Below are positions 46,193 to 55,001 of a stretch of DNA of 64,000 nt, one piece after another; position 1 is the first letter of the stretch, and each line of letters opens with the position of its first letter. The notes beneath the pieces are model-generated. The model did not search any database. It saw nothing but the letters and a program-made list of their open reading frames with translations, and was not told the origin of the DNA. Both the position numbers and the translations under genes were made by a program. This stretch comes from Polyangium mundeleinium (lineage in GTDB: Bacteria; Myxococcota_A; Polyangia; Polyangiales; Polyangiaceae): positions 5,734,501 to 5,798,500 of the forward strand of contig NZ_JAQNDO010000001.1 in the NCBI RefSeq assembly GCF_028369105.1, written 5' to 3'.

Positions 46193-49100
46193 CGGAGCCT
46201 CCATTCGCGCGCGTGCGCGAAGGCGCGGACGTTGTCCTTTCGGGCGAGGTAAAGCGAGCGGGCCCGGGCGTCGTGGATGTGCTCGGCGCGGACCTCGATT
46301 TGCCGGAGCACCTCGCGGAGGGCGTCCTTGCCGGCCGCGGCGTCTCCGGCCGCGAAGAACGTCTCGGCGACGGCGAGGCGGAAGGGGACGTCGAAATACC
46401 CGGCGCCGTCGAGCGCGAGGAACGAGGGGAGGTGTTTGTCCACGGTCGCGAGCGCCTCGTCCACGCGCCCGCAGGCGAGGAGCGCGCGCAGGTGCGTGGT
46501 TGCGTGCCAGTACATGAGCATGCCGCCCGCGTCCCCCACGGCCGTGACGGCCCGCCGCGCGTGCGCCTCGGCGAGCGACGGTTGCCCCCGAAAAAGCGCG
46601 ATCTCCGCGAGGACGCGGAAGCTCGCCGCTTCGTAGAACGCCCCCACGGGGGCGTCGAGCGCCTGCCGCGCGAGGGATTCGCTCTCCTCGAAGGCCGACG
46701 GATCGTCTCGTTCGAGCAGCGCCTCGCTCAGGTAAAACGCCGCATTCGCCGTCTGGTATCCGTCCTGGATCCGCGTGGCGAGGGAGAGCGCCTTTCGCGT
46801 GGACGCCTCGGCGGCGTCGAGGTCGCCCATCTCCCGCGCGGCGAGTCCGTGGAGGACGTGCGCCAGGCAGAGCTCGTGGAGGACCTGCCCTTCGGCGAGC
46901 ACCTCCACGGCCCTCTCGATGCGCGCGCGGATTCGCTCCAGGTCGGGCTCCACGTACATCGCAGCGAGCGAAAGCCAGAGGAGCGCGACGCCGCGCGACC
47001 GCGGATCTTCCAGCGTGTCGAGGGGTTCCAACCGTGCCAGCGTTTTTCGGCGCACCTCCCCGAGCGTGCTCGGAAAAAGCGCCGTGGCGACAGAGAGCAA
47101 AGTGGCGGTCGCGCAGACGAACGCGGGGAGCGCCTCGGGAGAAGGCTCCACCTGGCAAACCTCCTCCGCGAGCTTGTAGAAAGCGTCGAAGGCCCCCACC
47201 TGCGGCAAGGCGTGGACCATGCGCTCCGCCGTCCGGCACCACCAGAAGCTCCCTCGGGGCAGCATCGAGAGCGCTTCGCGCCCCGCCGACGTGGACGCCT
47301 GCCAGACCCCGAGGCCGTATTTCGCGAGGGTGAGGATCGCCAGAAGCTCCCCGCGGAGGAGGCCCTCGGCCCCGCAATCGAGCCCCTTCGTCGCGCGTTG
47401 CGCCGCTTCCCGGAGGTCGTTCCGCCCGAGCGACTCCGCGGCTGCATTCGCATAAAACCGCGCCGCCCGCGCGAGATCCCCGCCTTCCTCTGCGTGCCCC
47501 GCGAGCGCCATCGAATCCGCCTCGCCCGCGCCTTCGAGCCATGCACCCGCCGCGAGATGCGCGCTTTTCCGATCCGCTTCCGTGAGCAGACCATACGCCG
47601 CGTCCTTCACGAGCGCGTGCCGGAAGCCCATCTGGATTTCCCGCGGAAATCGGCTCTCCTTGTGCAATTCGACGAGCTCCTCCTCGACGAGCCGCCCGAG
47701 CCACCCGTCGACGTCGTCGCGCGCGCCCCACGCCGCCACGATACGCCGGACCCCGCCCCCCCAAAATGTCTCGCCCACGACGCTCGCGGCGCGCAGGAGC
47801 CGCCGCTCGGGGGCCGACAGCTTCGCGAGCCGCGCCTGGAGCATGGCCACGACCGTCTCCGGCGCTTCGTTCATGTTCCCTTGGGCGGCGGCCCGGATGA
47901 GCTCCTCCAGAAACAACGCATTGCCCTCGGAGAGCTTGACGATGCGCTCCACCGTCTCGGGCCCGACGGCCTCGCCGAGCACGGCCTTGACGAGCCGCTC
48001 GATTGCCCGCCGGCCGAGCGGTCGCAAGGTCATTTCGTGCATCCGCGACGAGGTCACGTTCGGAAACAACGCGCGCGTCTCGGGCCGCCCCAGGCAAACC
48101 ACGAAGAGCGGCATCTTCCCGGTGCTCCGCAGCACGCTCCGCACGAGTTTGATCGTGAGCGCGTCGCCCCATTGCAGATCATCGAGGACCAGGGTCACGG
48201 GCCGCGCCGCGCAGGTGGCCGCTATCCACGCGGAGAAGGCCTGCCCGATCTGCTCCTCCATGACGAGCGCGTCGCTCCGCGCGGCCCAGAGCGGCGGGCT
48301 CGTCTCCGCAGGGAAGGGGACTCCACATACCTCGCCGAGGAACTCGCCCACGCGTCGCCGTGTTCCCACGTCGACGTGCTCGCAGAGCCGATCGAGCACG
48401 ACCTCCCGCGCGTGTTCGGGATCCTCGATGGCGTCGAGGCCCGCGTGCCTGCGCAACGCATCCCGCAAGAGCCCGTACGGCGAGCCCGTCGTCAGGGGAT
48501 CCCCGCGGCCGACGAGCAGCAACGTCTCGGGGTGGGCCCCGTGAATCCTGCGCGCAAGCTCGCCGACGAGCCGCGATTTGCCCCTTCCCGGGGGCCCGAG
48601 CAAGAGGAGGCCTTGGGGCTCGCCGTCCTCGATGGCCAGGCCGAGCAGGCTCTCGAGCTCCGTCAGCTCGACCTCGCGCCCCACGCAGGGCGTCGGTTTG
48701 CCGAGGAGCAGCCGCCCCGCGCCCTCGTCCGGGCGCTCCGCGAGCAAGAGCGTGGCATCCGCCTTGTCCTCGGTGACGAAGCGCGGTTCGAGCAGCGCGG
48801 CCGTGACGGCGTCGAGCCACACGCCCTCCTGCGCTTCGTGGCGCCGGCCTTCGAGCAGTTGTTTCGCGCGCTCGATCGCCTCGCCCATGTGCGTCGTCCG
48901 CCCGAGCAAGGCGCGGCCCGTCACGACGCCGATGCGCGCGTCGGGCCGGAGCTCGCGCAGATAAAGCGCCCCGCGCGCGGCGATCCGCGCCTGATCCGTG
49001 ACCATGCCGCGCGCCGCGACGGCCGCGAGGATCGAGCCCTCCGCGAGCTCTCCCACGTCGAACCCCATGCGCGGGAGCGCCTGCCGCGCCGCCTCGTCGC

Positions 49101-50073
49101 CGCCCTCGGGAGAGTCGAACGTCGCGAGGACGATCGTCACGAGCGTCTGCTCGGAAGCCCCGAGGGGCGTCGCGGGGCCCAAGGACACGGGCAGGTCGTC
49201 CGGGGCCGTGACCGCGGGCAGCCCGGCGACGAGGCTCCGGAGCGCCGCGCCGTCCCGCGGCCGCTGCTCGCCACTCCGGTGCAGCAGGGTCGCGAGCAGG
49301 TCTTCCCATTCCTGCGGGAGGGCGGGGCGAACCGCGCGCACCGGGGCAGGGGCGTCGTAAAGAATCCGCGCGAGTACGCCGGCCACGTGCTCGGCGTCGA
49401 AGGGAGGCCTGCCCGTGAGGCATTCGTAAAAGATACACCCGAGGGAAAACAGGTCCGTGGCCGGCCCGATTCTCCCGCCTTCGACGAGCTGCTCCGGCGC
49501 CATGTAGTGCGGTGTCCCCACGAGGCAGCCCGTCGCCGTCAGCCGCTTCGTCGCGTTCATCGGCCACGCGATGCCGAAATCGAGCAAGACCACGTCCGCG
49601 CTCGCCCCGCCGCGCAAGAGCAGGTTCGCGGGCTTGACGTCGCGGTGCACGATCCCCTCGGCGTGCACCGCCGCGAGTGCCTCGGCCACGCACGCGAGCA
49701 CGTTCCGCGCGTCGTCCGCCGCGAGCGGCCCCCGCTGGAGCACGCTGCGCAAATCCTCGCCGTCGAGCCATTGCATCACGAGGTACGCGTGGCCGGCATC
49801 CAGGAAGCCATGCGCCACGGAACGCACGATCCGCGGATGCTTGACCCGCCCGAGCAGCGTCGCCTCGCGCTCGAAGCGCGACGGCGCGTCCGTGGCCTCC
49901 GCGGGCAGGGCGATGAGCTTGAGCGCGACCGCCGCGCCCTCCGCGTGATCGAGGGCCCGATAGATCGTGCCCATCCCGCCCCGCGTGACGAGGCGCTCGA
50001 CCTCGAACCGTCCGGCGACCACCTCGCCGGCCGACAGGACACGCGGAATTTGGGGACCTTCGAGCCTACGCAC
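46189..50073 (-). CDS. Ser/Thr kinase - cyclase-like - ATPase - TPR sensor of the SIR2/patatin operon
   Basis: This 1294-aa protein starts at a GTG. It has a complete kinase domain (TRGGMGTIYRAL, K52, H143-R-D145, D165-FG, GTPHYMAPEQ), a degenerate CHD-like segment (~300-450) and a STAND-type ATPase with Walker A LGPPGRGKS (K499) and Walker B LVLDDLQWGD (~635). A TPR-like C-terminal half follows with a run of WxxxxA-type helices. It is a paralogue of 5311-9177. First gene of the operon; its last codon overlaps the macro-SIR2 ATG. By analogy with STAND sensors the TPR region may sense a cue and the kinase or ATPase may switch on the effectors; this is inference. Confidence 0.87.
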   Translation of the reverse strand: MRRLEGPQIPRVLSAGEVVAGRFEVERLVTRGGMGTIYRALDHAEGAAVALKLIALPAEATDAPSRFEREATLLGRVKHPRIVRSVAHGFLDAGHAYLVMQWLDGEDLRSVLQRGPLAADDARNVLACVAEALAAVHAEGIVHRDVKPANLLLRGGASADVVLLDFGIAWPMNATKRLTATGCLVGTPHYMAPEQLVEGGRIGPATDLFSLGCIFYECLTGRPPFDAEHVAGVLARILYDAPAPVRAVRPALPQEWEDLLATLLHRSGEQRPRDGAALRSLVAGLPAVTAPDDLPVSLGPATPLGASEQTLVTIVLATFDSPEGGDEAARQALPRMGFDVGELAEGSILAAVAARGMVTDQARIAARGALYLRELRPDARIGVVTGRALLGRTTHMGEAIERAKQLLEGRRHEAQEGVWLDAVTAALLEPRFVTEDKADATLLLAERPDEGAGRLLLGKPTPCVGREVELTELESLLGLAIEDGEPQGLLLLGPPGRGKSRLVGELARRIHGAHPETLLLVGRGDPLTTGSPYGLLRDALRRHAGLDAIEDPEHAREVVLDRLCEHVDVGTRRRVGEFLGEVCGVPFPAETSPPLWAARSDALVMEEQIGQAFSAWIAATCAARPVTLVLDDLQWGDALTIKLVRSVLRSTGKMPLFVVCLGRPETRALFPNVTSSRMHEMTLRPLGRRAIERLVKAVLGEAVGPETVERIVKLSEGNALFLEELIRAAAQGNMNEAPETVVAMLQARLAKLSAPERRLLRAASVVGETFWGGGVRRIVAAWGARDDVDGWLGRLVEEELVELHKESRFPREIQMGFRHALVKDAAYGLLTEADRKSAHLAAGAWLEGAGEADSMALAGHAEEGGDLARAARFYANAAAESLGRNDLREAAQRATKGLDCGAEGLLRGELLAILTLAKYGLGVWQASTSAGREALSMLPRGSFWWCRTAERMVHALPQVGAFDAFYKLAEEVCQVEPSPEALPAFVCATATLLSVATALFPSTLGEVRRKTLARLEPLDTLEDPRSRGVALLWLSLAAMYVEPDLERIRARIERAVEVLAEGQVLHELCLAHVLHGLAAREMGDLDAAEASTRKALSLATRIQDGYQTANAAFYLSEALLERDDPSAFEESESLARQALDAPVGAFYEAASFRVLAEIALFRGQPSLAEAHARRAVTAVGDAGGMLMYWHATTHLRALLACGRVDEALATVDKHLPSFLALDGAGYFDVPFRLAVAETFFAAGDAAAGKDALREVLRQIEVRAEHIHDARARSLYLARKDNVRAFAHAREWRLR

Positions 50074-50653
50074 GGCCTTGGCAGCTTACTCGACGCGCCG
50101 AATCCCTGTCCATGCACCGAGCCACGCGGGCCTTGGTCTGCGGGGACGCGGCCGCGGAGGTCGTCGACGGGGTCCCCGGTCGTCGTGGACACGCGCGCGG
50201 AGGGCGTGGACGTGCAGGGGAGGGGATGATCTCGCCTTCTTGGAGGACGTCGGCGTAAAGGGGGGATCGCGTGCTCACCCTTTCGGAAGGTGTGGACGTG
50301 GTGGGGGAAGGCGTGGTCGTCCTGCCTGGAGGATGACTACAGGATAGCGGGGGGCGTGCTCACCCTTTCGGAAGGTGTGACGCGGTGGGGGGAAGGCGAG
50401 GTCGTCCTCCCTGGGGGATGACTACAGGATAGCGGGGGGCGTGCTCACCCTTTCGGAAGGTGTGACGCGGTGGGGGGAAGGCGAGGTCGTCCTCCCTGGG
50501 GATGACTTCGGGAAGGAGGAGGCTGTGCTCACCCTTTTGGAAGGTGACGGCACGAAGGGGAAAACGTGCGCTCGCCCTTCTGGAAGCTGCGCACGCCTTC
50601 GAGGCAAGGCGTCCTCGTGGGTCACCCTCCGCGTGCACGTCCTGCCCAGGGGC
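50074..50653. other. intergenic region with tandem repeat array
   Basis: No gene is supported. It holds the upstream region of the minus-strand kinase-SIR2-patatin operon and, at 50271-50565, tandem ~85-base repeats with a hairpin-forming core. The 200 bases next to the GTG start show no clear -35/-10 pair. Confidence 0.5.
50271..50565. repeat. tandem ~85-base repeat array
   Basis: Units starting GTGCTCACCCTTT begin at 50271, 50356, 50441 and 50525, a period of 84-85 bases. There are three nearly complete copies and a decayed fourth. Each has the near-palindrome CACCCTTTCGGAAGGTG, then a G-rich stretch, GTCGTCC and GATGACTACAGGATAGC. Copies 2 and 3 are almost identical, a sign of recent duplication. 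There are no variable spacers, so it is not CRISPR. Confidence 0.85.
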
Positions 50654-51070
50654 TCACTCGTACCACGTCGGCACGATCGCTCGGACCTCCGGCAGCGCTG
50701 CGATCCGGCAAAGCTTGTCCCACGCCGCATCGACGAGCGCGCCGTGGTGCGCGACGCACTCGGCCTCTCCCGTGGGGAAGAAATAAAGCGTCTCGGCCGG
50801 TAGATTGCAGCCTGCGCGGCCGCGCGACGAGCCTGCCTCGATGGTCGGCGCGATCTCGCGGACGTGCGCGAGGAGCGCGTCATTGCCCGTCGGCAAGCAG
50901 AACTCGACCGAGCCGTCGTTCATGCACCCGTTTGCCTGTGTGAATGCGAGCTCGTTCGTCGGGCATGAGGAGGCCAGGGGCGAAGGCGCGTCGACGGGCG
51001 GATCTCCGGGCGGGGCTGCGCAGCTCGCGAGTCCCAGGGCGAGGACGAGGGACAGACGTGACGTGTTCAT
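50654..51070 (-). CDS. small Cys-containing lipoprotein, unknown
   Basis: This 138-aa lipoprotein has a signal MNTSRLSLVLALGLASC (Cys17). The mature part has five further Cys residues (SSCPTNEL, NGCMNDGS, VEFCLPTG, AGCNLPAE, GEAECVAH), apt for disulfides, and no known domain. The ATG at 51070 is chosen for the signal; the longer frame upstream is Arg-rich. It is the only gene between the repeat array and the plus-strand fragment. Confidence 0.7.
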   Translation of the reverse strand: MNTSRLSLVLALGLASCAAPPGDPPVDAPSPLASSCPTNELAFTQANGCMNDGSVEFCLPTGNDALLAHVREIAPTIEAGSSRGRAGCNLPAETLYFFPTGEAECVAHHGALVDAAWDKLCRIAALPEVRAIVPTWYE

Positions 51071-51109
51071 GGCCGGTTTTCGGCGAGGCGGCGCGATATC
51101 AACTTTCAC

Positions 51110-51286
51110 GTGGAGATCTTCGTCTACAGTCGCGGCACTGTCGAGCGGGTTGCGCCGCGCGAGGGCGACGACGCTGAATACTTCCGCCGGTATCGGCCGA
51201 ACATGCGGGTGTATCGGACGATGCTGGAGACCTACCACGACGAGCGCGACGCCGACATCGCGGCCCGCAACCCTGCCCGTGCGTGA
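51110..51286 (+). pseudogene. possible 3' gene fragment
   Basis: From a GTG at 51110 the plus strand encodes 58 residues of natural-looking composition (VEIFVYSRGTVERVAPREG ... EYFRRYRPNMRVYRT ... LETYHDERDADIA) with high third-position GC, then TGA. The frame is open only back to 51062 and no ribosome-binding site or ATG is present, so it may be the 3' end of a lost gene. I do not recognise the family. Confidence 0.3.
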
Positions 51287-51318
51287 CACGCACCTCCGTG
51301 GTCTTGCCACCGGCCCGT

Positions 51319-51421
51319 GGGAAGAACTGCGCACTGCGCAGTTCTTCCCTTTCGGTCCAGGCCGTGCCTGGTCCGGGTCGAGGGGCGGATAGCCCCCGCG
51401 GGGTCCGGGGCAGCGCCCCGG
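51319..51421 (-). repeat. structured intergenic element, copy B
   Basis: Reverse-orientation copy. On the plus strand the tail hairpin comes first with a perfect 15-base-pair stem GGGAAGAACTGCGCA (51319-51349), then h3 CCAGGC/GCCTGG (51357-51371), h2 GGGG/CCCC with loop CGGATAG (51382-51396) and h1 CCGGGGC/GCCCCGG (51405-51421). This is the only copy not directly 3' of a gene in the same orientation. Confidence 0.8.
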
Positions 51422-51560
51422 CGCGGCGTGTCGTGTCGCAGACACACGGGACGTGAATCGCTCGGCGCTTCGTTCGCGCGGGTTGACAGCTCACCGTCAT
51501 ACCGTTGTCATGGTGTGTCGATCGCCCTTCCTTCCATGGGATGGGTGGAGACAGGAGACC

Positions 51561-54500
51561 ATGAACATGAGGACCTTCATCAAGGACGGTCGCGTGACGC
51601 GCGCTGCGCGAACTTCGGCCGTCCTGCTTCTTCTGGTCGGGCCGGGATGCGCGACCAGCACGGAACCATTGTTGGAAGAAACGGCCGAGAGCACGGAGGC
51701 GAGCCAACGACCGACGTCCTTCTTATCGGCGGACACCATGCCCTTCGTGTGGACGTGGGGCGAGGAGGAAGAGGAGGAGGAAGAAGAGGAAGAGGAGCGG
51801 CAAGCTTTTGCAGGGGGCGATGACGAGGAGGCCGAAGCGCCGAGCTCGACGCTCACGCAGGGCGACATCTACGAGGTGCTCGGCGATGGCCACGTGCTCC
51901 ATCTGAGCCGCTGGCGGGGCTTGCAGATCATCGACGTGCAGGATCCCGAGGACCCGCGCATCGTGGGTCGGCTGCCGATCTCCGGCGATGTGGTCCAGAT
52001 GCACGTGAAGGGCGATCGCGCGCTCGTCGTGATGAGCGGCGGCCTCGAGTATCGCACGGATCCGGCCCGGCTCGCGATGCACGACAGCCTGGGCGCGTCC
52101 ATTTTGGAGGTCGACATCAGTGACCGCGACGAGCCGGAGGTCCGCTCGCGGACGTTGCTGTCGGGCACGGTCAAGGCGACCCGCTTCGAGAGCGGCGCGA
52201 ATGGGGACTCGCTTTACGTGGGCACCACCGAGTATGGCTCGTTCCCCGTTCCCGGGTCCCCCTACCCCGAGGCGCGGCACCAGACCTACATCAAGCGATT
52301 CGCCCTGACGAACAGTGGCCTCGCCCTCGCGAGCACGGCCGGGTTCCCCGGTGATCTGCGGGGCTTCGTGCACCAGGGCAGCGCGCTGGTTGCGGTGCAC
52401 ACCCAGAAGGTCGCCCGGGATCCGGCGAATCACGTCTCCATCGTCGATATCGGCGCGGGCGGCGCGCTCGGCGTGCGCGGCACGGTCGTCACGCCGGAGG
52501 TCATTCCCTCCGAGGGCCACGTGGATCTGCGTGGGCAGACGCTTCGGGTCATCTCCGGGCTGAAGGTCGATTTCGCCACGGCCGTCGCGCGCCTGCAGAC
52601 GTGGAACACGTCCGGGCCGGGGAACCCCACGCTGATCGAGACGACGGAGTTCGCGCCGGGCGCGTCCATTCACGGCGCGCTGTTCACCGACGACAAGGCC
52701 TACGTCTCGACGATGCTGTTGCAGAATGGGACGTTCCACGTGTTCTCCATCGACGCGGCGGGGCACGTGACGCCGCTCGGCACGTCGTCCGAGCTGGGCG
52801 CGGAGGATCATCTCCGGCCGGTCTTCGGAGGCAGCCGTCTGATCAGCGCCGGTCGGGTCGGCAAGTCGCCTTACCAGCATGCCGTGAGCCTGTTCGACGC
52901 GAACAGCTCGAATCCGCTGCTCGTGCGCGCCGCGGTGGACCCGGTTGGGTCCGATGCTTCCTCGTCGCCGGATGTCCGTCACACCGGGCGCGCCTTCACC
53001 GTGCTCGAGAATGCCGTGACGGTGCAGGCGCCGAGCGGCGAGACGGAGACGGGGCTCGCGCTCTTGCCCTACAACAGCGGCGACTGGAGCAACACGCCGT
53101 ATACCTCGGGCGTGCAGCTCTTCACGTTCTCGGGCAGCACGGTCACGCGGCGCGGGTTCCTCCCGCTGAACAGCCGCATGCTGCGCGCGTTCCCCACCTC
53201 GGGCACGGTCACCGCGGGGCTGACCGAGACCGAGTTCGGCCTGTACGATCGAAGCGACGTCGAGAACCCCACGAAACAAGGTCACCTCTTCCTCGCGCCG
53301 AACTACCTCGGCATCTTCCGATACGGCAATTACCGGGTGCGCGTGCAGAACCCCGAGGACACGACCGCTGTGTCGAAGCCGACCGCGAAGGCGCGCGTCG
53401 AGGTCATCTCCCGATCGGGAGAGGCGCAGTACGCGCCGACGCTCGCGAGCATCGAGGTGCCGCCGAACGCGTATTACTACAAGGTGGGCCACCTGCTCAC
53501 GGTCGTGCGGAGCGTGAAATGGCTCGAATACACGGTGACCATCATCGATCTCTCGGATCCGCTGCATCCCCAATCGAAGGGTGATTTCGTGGCCACGGGG
53601 CTGCCGTTCACCGGGAGCATCGAGCCCGTCGTGCACCCGACGCACGCGTCGCTCACGTTCGTGGCCGTCCCGTCCAACCCGACGTACAAGGTCGTCGGCG
53701 ACGTGGATGCCTGCTGGTATCAGGTCCTCGAGCAATGGTCGACTTGTTATGGCCAGGAGGGTTGCTCCTACTGGACGGGCAACCTGCATTGCCAGGCGCC
53801 GATCGGCACAGGGCAATACGGCTGCGACGGCGGCTTCGCGCAATGCACCTATCACGTCGGCGCCGACCCGACCTGCGTGCCCGTCGATTTCGCGGCGGCG
53901 CAGCCCTACATCGCCGGCGGCTGCCAGCCCGGGACGGCCTACCGCGAGGTCCGGCAAGCCAGCGTCGGCGTGCTCGATCTCTCGAATCCAGCGAACCCCG
54001 TCGTGCGTCCCACCATCACCTTCGCGCCCGAAGAAGAATACGTGAGCAAGTTCTCGGACGGCGAGGACCTGTACATCACGACGAAGGAAGCCGCCACGAA
54101 GCCAGGCGATCCGCGTCCACACGCAAAGTATTACGTGGAGCACATCGACCTCGGGCAACCAGGCCCGCCGGTCGTGTCGAAGGTCAACGTGCCCGGTCGC
54201 GTCGTCGGGGTCGACGATGACGAGCTGACCCTGCAAGACCCGGTCTGGGGCGACGCATTCCTGGAGTCCGCCGTCGCCCGGGTGGTGCTCGACGACGGTC
54301 TCGCCCCGCTGAAGAACTACCAACGATTCCCTGGCCGGCAGGTAACCTCCATCGTCGCAGACGAAGACGGCCGGCCCGCCGTGACACACGGCCTCGGCTG
54401 GAAGCCCTTCTGGTCGTACCACAACGGGCAGCCCTGGGATTCCCGGCCCAAGTTGACGCTCCTGAAGCCGGCCTCCGGCTCCGGCGTGCGCGGCTATACG

Positions 54501-54782
54501 GTGCGCGGGCAATCGCTGATCCAACTGTGGATGAGCCTCACCGCAGCCCGTGGGGACCACCTGTTCTTCAACGTGCCCGGCGGCGTACTCACCGTGGCCT
54601 CGAAGCAGACCCCCAAGGCCCTGAGCTTCTTCCATGTCCCGTACCAAGCCACCTACCCCGAATACTACCCCGAGCCACAGCCAGCCCTGCTCGTCGACGG
54701 GGACGACATTCTCTACGCCCTCGGACGTCGCGGCATCGTGCAGTCGGAGGACGACGACGTGAATCTGCCGGGAAGCCAGTAG
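51561..54782 (+). CDS. beta-propeller domain surface lipoprotein
   Basis: This 1073-aa lipoprotein has a signal ending LLLLVGPGC (Cys30). A stretch of twelve Glu follows (after FVWTWG) and then a large beta-propeller of the secreted Beta_propel type, with blades such as GDGHVLHLSRWRGLQIIDVQ, DPEDPRIVGRLPISGDVVQM and SVGVLDLSNPANPVVRPTIT. A Cys-rich insertion lies near residues 715-790 (CWYQVLEQWSTCYGQEGCSYW). The ATG at 51561 is supported by AGGAGA at 51553-51558. The family is extracellular; its activity is not known, and the length is at the upper end. Element C lies 23 bases after the stop. Confidence 0.82.
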   Translation: MNMRTFIKDGRVTRAARTSAVLLLLVGPGCATSTEPLLEETAESTEASQRPTSFLSADTMPFVWTWGEEEEEEEEEEEERQAFAGGDDEEAEAPSSTLTQGDIYEVLGDGHVLHLSRWRGLQIIDVQDPEDPRIVGRLPISGDVVQMHVKGDRALVVMSGGLEYRTDPARLAMHDSLGASILEVDISDRDEPEVRSRTLLSGTVKATRFESGANGDSLYVGTTEYGSFPVPGSPYPEARHQTYIKRFALTNSGLALASTAGFPGDLRGFVHQGSALVAVHTQKVARDPANHVSIVDIGAGGALGVRGTVVTPEVIPSEGHVDLRGQTLRVISGLKVDFATAVARLQTWNTSGPGNPTLIETTEFAPGASIHGALFTDDKAYVSTMLLQNGTFHVFSIDAAGHVTPLGTSSELGAEDHLRPVFGGSRLISAGRVGKSPYQHAVSLFDANSSNPLLVRAAVDPVGSDASSSPDVRHTGRAFTVLENAVTVQAPSGETETGLALLPYNSGDWSNTPYTSGVQLFTFSGSTVTRRGFLPLNSRMLRAFPTSGTVTAGLTETEFGLYDRSDVENPTKQGHLFLAPNYLGIFRYGNYRVRVQNPEDTTAVSKPTAKARVEVISRSGEAQYAPTLASIEVPPNAYYYKVGHLLTVVRSVKWLEYTVTIIDLSDPLHPQSKGDFVATGLPFTGSIEPVVHPTHASLTFVAVPSNPTYKVVGDVDACWYQVLEQWSTCYGQEGCSYWTGNLHCQAPIGTGQYGCDGGFAQCTYHVGADPTCVPVDFAAAQPYIAGGCQPGTAYREVRQASVGVLDLSNPANPVVRPTITFAPEEEYVSKFSDGEDLYITTKEAATKPGDPRPHAKYYVEHIDLGQPGPPVVSKVNVPGRVVGVDDDELTLQDPVWGDAFLESAVARVVLDDGLAPLKNYQRFPGRQVTSIVADEDGRPAVTHGLGWKPFWSYHNGQPWDSRPKLTLLKPASGSGVRGYTVRGQSLIQLWMSLTAARGDHLFFNVPGGVLTVASKQTPKALSFFHVPYQATYPEYYPEPQPALLVDGDDILYALGRRGIVQSEDDDVNLPGSQ

Positions 54783-54804
54783 TCGTTGCATCGGGGGGGC
54801 GTCG

Positions 54805-54908
54805 CGCCGGGGCTCTGCCCCAGACCCCGCGGGGGCTGTTCGCCCCTCGACCCGAACCAGGCACGGCCTGGACCGAAATGGAAGAACTACGCTCCGCGCA
54901 GTTCTTCC
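54805..54908 (+). repeat. structured intergenic element, copy C
   Basis: h1 GGGG/CCCC (54809-54821), h2 GGGG/CCCC with loop CTGTTCG (54832-54846), h3 CCAGGC/GCCTGG (54857-54871) and tail GGAAGAACT/AGTTCTTCC (54880-54908) with an inner CGC/GCG pair. It lies 3' of the propeller gene in its orientation. The 331-base gap 54783-55113 holds only this and copy D. Confidence 0.8.
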
Positions 54909-55001
54909 AACGGGCCGACGAAGAAGCCGGGTTGCCAGCCGAACCAGCAGCGCGGCTGTCGTGGTTGGCAGGGTCGCCGCCGGTCTTGACCGGGCCTGTT
55001 C

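Noticed and set aside
46213-50229. 1338-codon plus-strand open frame
   Set aside because: Antisense to the kinase of the SIR2/patatin operon; no domain and shadow-like composition, although it is longer than the real gene.
50271-50565. possible CRISPR array
   Set aside because: The ~85-base units are contiguous and nearly identical throughout, with no unique spacers, and no cas gene is in the window.
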